DNA from: JAGOUU01 sp964387745
GTDB lineage: Bacteria > Pseudomonadota > Gammaproteobacteria > JAGOUU01
Direction of reading: 5' to 3'
NCBI GenBank assembly: GCA_964387745.1
Contig: CAYLXL010000018.1
Coordinates: 1-36,108, forward strand
Length of the DNA stretch: 36,108 nt
Below, one piece after another: positions 34,214 to 36,108 of the stretch. Positions within the stretch are counted from its first letter, which is position 1. Every line of letters starts with the position of its first letter. The notes beneath the pieces were generated by a model, which was not told the origin of the DNA, did no database searches, and was given only the letters and a program-made list of their open reading frames with translations. The position numbers were made by a program, and so were the translations under genes.

Positions 34214-35212
34214 TCACTGTGGTCGCATTGTAGGCTTAGGATGAGCAGTCTGTTTTTGTCTTTCTTGCTTAGCAATCTGTTCGATAACCAATAGGTAAGA
34301 ATATAAATGTTGACCTGGTTTTAAATCCAATTTTTGCGCCTCTTTTAACTTTTCCATTAGAGCATCTATATTATCCAGTGGCTCAATGTCACGCCGTATA
34401 TTCTTCATCAGCTCTATATTTTTTTTAGTGCGGTGCGTAAAAAAAGACTCACTGTCATCGATATATTTTGCTATAACTCTTTTTATTTTTTGCAATGACG
34501 TTGCTTTTTCGTCATTAAGTATATCCACCAAACCACTCTTAATATCAATAGTTCTCCTGAAGCTATTGATAATACTTTTTAATTTATCATCTGCCTCTCT
34601 TTGAGTAGCAAAGAGCTCAAAAAATAATTTTGTATTAGAAGAATGTATTGGTTGTGGTGGGGCTGAAGCAAAACAGACTCCGATAATTGACAGTGTAAAC
34701 TTCTCTATAATATTAGTACTACCATAATCTAAAGCGCGGTCACATAATTGGTGTAGCTCTTTTTTTGATAATTTATATAAACACTCTTCATTTAGCAAAG
34801 TCGCAAGCCCATCAAAATCTAGTTGAGCAATTAGTTTTTCAATTAAATGCTCGTAAGCTGATGTGGTTTTTGTGAATGCGCTATGTGGTGTATATGCTGC
34901 ATAATTACGTTCAGTTTGATAAGTAGGCGCATCAGGCATATGAGTATGCACAGGTACATCAGGATGAGCTTCAGGCTTTGAGTATTTTGAAATTACAGCA
35001 GCTCTAATTGCGGGATCATTGAGTTTATCAAAAGCATCGTTTATTTCTTTCAGTCTGTTTTCTGCTGCATTTTTTTCTTTATGAGGCAGTCCAACTGTTT
35101 TATCAGGATGAAGTTCAATTGATAAAAGTCTTTTGGCCAATATAACTTGACTATGGTCTGCACCAACAGGCAAGTCTAATATACTAAAATAATTTTTGAT
35201 TTGATCAGGCAT
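34214..35212 (-). CDS. J-domain (DnaJ-like) protein with unknown C-terminal region
   Basis: A 332-aa protein. Residues 5-75 form a J-domain: NYFSILDLPVGADHSQVILAKR, the essential HPD tripeptide at 35-37, and INDAFDKLNDPAIRAAVISKY. This should stimulate the ATPase of an Hsp70. It lacks the Gly/Phe region, zinc fingers and C-terminal barrels of true DnaJ or CbpA. Instead there is a His/Pro/Tyr-rich linker (about 80-115), then a helical region of ~200 residues I do not recognise, with a basic tail. AGGTGA just before the ATG supports the start. It is a single gene among repeats and transposase debris, consistent with an accessory or host-directed cochaperone; secretion is not shown. Confidence 0.88.
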   Translation of the reverse strand: MPDQIKNYFSILDLPVGADHSQVILAKRLLSIELHPDKTVGLPHKEKNAAENRLKEINDAFDKLNDPAIRAAVISKYSKPEAHPDVPVHTHMPDAPTYQTERNYAAYTPHSAFTKTTSAYEHLIEKLIAQLDFDGLATLLNEECLYKLSKKELHQLCDRALDYGSTNIIEKFTLSIIGVCFASAPPQPIHSSNTKLFFELFATQREADDKLKSIINSFRRTIDIKSGLVDILNDEKATSLQKIKRVIAKYIDDSESFFTHRTKKNIELMKNIRRDIEPLDNIDALMEKLKEAQKLDLKPGQHLYSYLLVIEQIAKQERQKQTAHPKPTMRPQ

Positions 35213-35394
35213 AGTTCACCTATATTATTCTGCTATAGTAACCCTTAGACCATTCATACACTAAAAAGTTCTATTCATGTAAGAAATATTTAGTAAGATC
35301 CTATTATGAAGAAATAGAAAGTTCCGGTTTGGTTGAAAACAGATAGTTAAAATATTGGAGGAAATGACATAAGTAATTGAAAAAAGGAGCTCCT

Positions 35395-35404
35395 NNNNNN
35401 NNNN
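35395..35404. other. Assembly gap (10 Ns) upstream of the transposase gene
   Basis: Ten Ns close to a transposase, a common place for assemblies to break. The bases on the two sides may not be contiguous in the genome. Confidence 0.95.
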
Positions 35405-35481
35405 CCGCTAAAGTTATAGATGCGATTAAAATCAATAACTTAAGGATGAGCCCCTTAATGATACATAATGTCATTTACAAC

Positions 35482-36057
35482 ATGAGCAGTAAAGAATTAT
35501 CTCGTCGAGATATAATAATACGAGTGGACAGAAAAGAGCTGACGCAGCTTACGGCAGCTGCAATGCTTAATATAGGAGATAGACGTGTACGTGAGATATT
35601 AGCTGAATATAGGAAGTATGGTGACATAGCCTTTGTTTCGAAGAAACGTGGAAAACCTAGCAACAGAGCCTTACCTGAAGAATTTAGAAATAAAGCAATA
35701 AGCTTAGTTAAACAAAACTATTATGATTTTGGCCCAACCTTTGCGGCAGAAAAGCTTGCAGAAAACCATAATATAAAAGTTCATAATACAACGCTACGTT
35801 GCTGGATGATTGAAGATAATATATTCAGAACAAAAAGACGTAAGCCAACCAAAATACACCAGTCAAGAGAGCGCAGAGACTGTGTTGGTGAGTTAATACA
35901 AATAGACGGCTCACATCATGCCTGGTTTGAAGGACGCGCCGATAAATGCTGTTTACTAGTATTTATAGACGATGCTACTAGTGCGTTAATGTATTGTAGA
36001 TTCGAAAAATCAGAGACTTCACAAGGTTACTTTAGGGCAACTAAGGATTATATGTAA
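35482..36057 (+). pseudogene. Truncated DDE (ISNCY-like) transposase
   Basis: The likely natural start is MSSKELSR at 35482, since members of this family begin in this way; the frame is open upstream across the N gap to 35377. A helix-turn-helix N-terminus (LTAAAMLNIGDRRVREILAEYR, then SKKRGKPSN) is followed by a second DNA-binding region and the start of the RNase H-like DDE domain. The first Asp is in ELIQIDGSHHAWFEG and the second in FIDDATS. A TAA stop follows KDYM at about residue 191, whereas intact members have over 400 residues. Family-like residues (GYPR) continue just after the stop and then similarity is lost. The third acidic residue is absent, so it should be inactive. Confidence 0.75.
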
Positions 36058-36108
36058 GCACCCGGTTATCCACGTCTGCTAATTATTCGTAGCAACTGCT
36101 ACAATTAT

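Noticed and set aside
1..36108. tRNA or rRNA genes
   Set aside because: No cloverleaf-like TTCGANNC plus acceptor-stem pairing or rRNA signature was seen in any intergenic gap.

Overview
The window looks like part of the chromosome of a low-GC, host-associated gammaproteobacterium. The prfB-lysS pair, a DUF1820 gene, nagZ, rnt and an MscK-type channel gene are all gammaproteobacterial in type. Ankyrin, OTU and J-domain proteins, AT-rich spacers and a broken transposase suggest an intracellular or amoeba/arthropod-associated lineage such as Legionellales or Coxiellaceae. The genus is not determined. Two runs of ten Ns (29899-29908 and 35395-35404) are probably scaffold joins.

Layout. Bases 2-118 hold a remnant of a GH13 alpha-amylase. 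Two unrecognised minus-strand genes follow (116-1582). Next come an SDR dehydrogenase and a serine hydrolase (minus), an MFS transporter (plus), a GGDEF-EAL protein (minus) and a CPA2 cation/proton antiporter (plus). A 12-bp tandem repeat lies after the antiporter. Bases 8216-16159 are a compact six-gene chemosensory operon: REC-CheW, CheR-TPR, CheW, MCP, CheA-REC and CheB. Its composition resembles the Wsp class of signalling arrays more than a flagellar chemotaxis operon. The nearest c-di-GMP gene is the GGDEF-EAL protein, about 1.8 kb upstream.

The centre holds two very large divergent genes separated by 284 bp. The minus-strand gene (16169-20425) encodes 1418 aa combining a RelE/ParE-like N-terminus, a UvrD-type SF1 helicase, a probable decayed OTU copy, an intact OTU cysteine protease and nine ankyrin repeats. 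The plus-strand gene (20710-23970) encodes 1086 aa with a nucleotidyltransferase-like head resembling the poly(A) polymerase/CCA family, then a charged low-complexity linker and a long helical C-terminus. This pair is the best candidate for an undescribed system.

A tight minus-strand housekeeping operon follows: mscK-like, prfB, lysS, DUF1820, nagZ and glutathione peroxidase (31791 down to 24007). prfB contains the classical in-frame UGA and the +1 programmed frameshift site, so its true start is GTG at 28678. rnt is divergent from this operon. The right end is accessory: an ankyrin membrane protein with 99-bp DNA repeats, a spacer with a terminator, palindrome and direct repeats, a J-domain protein, and a truncated DDE transposase.
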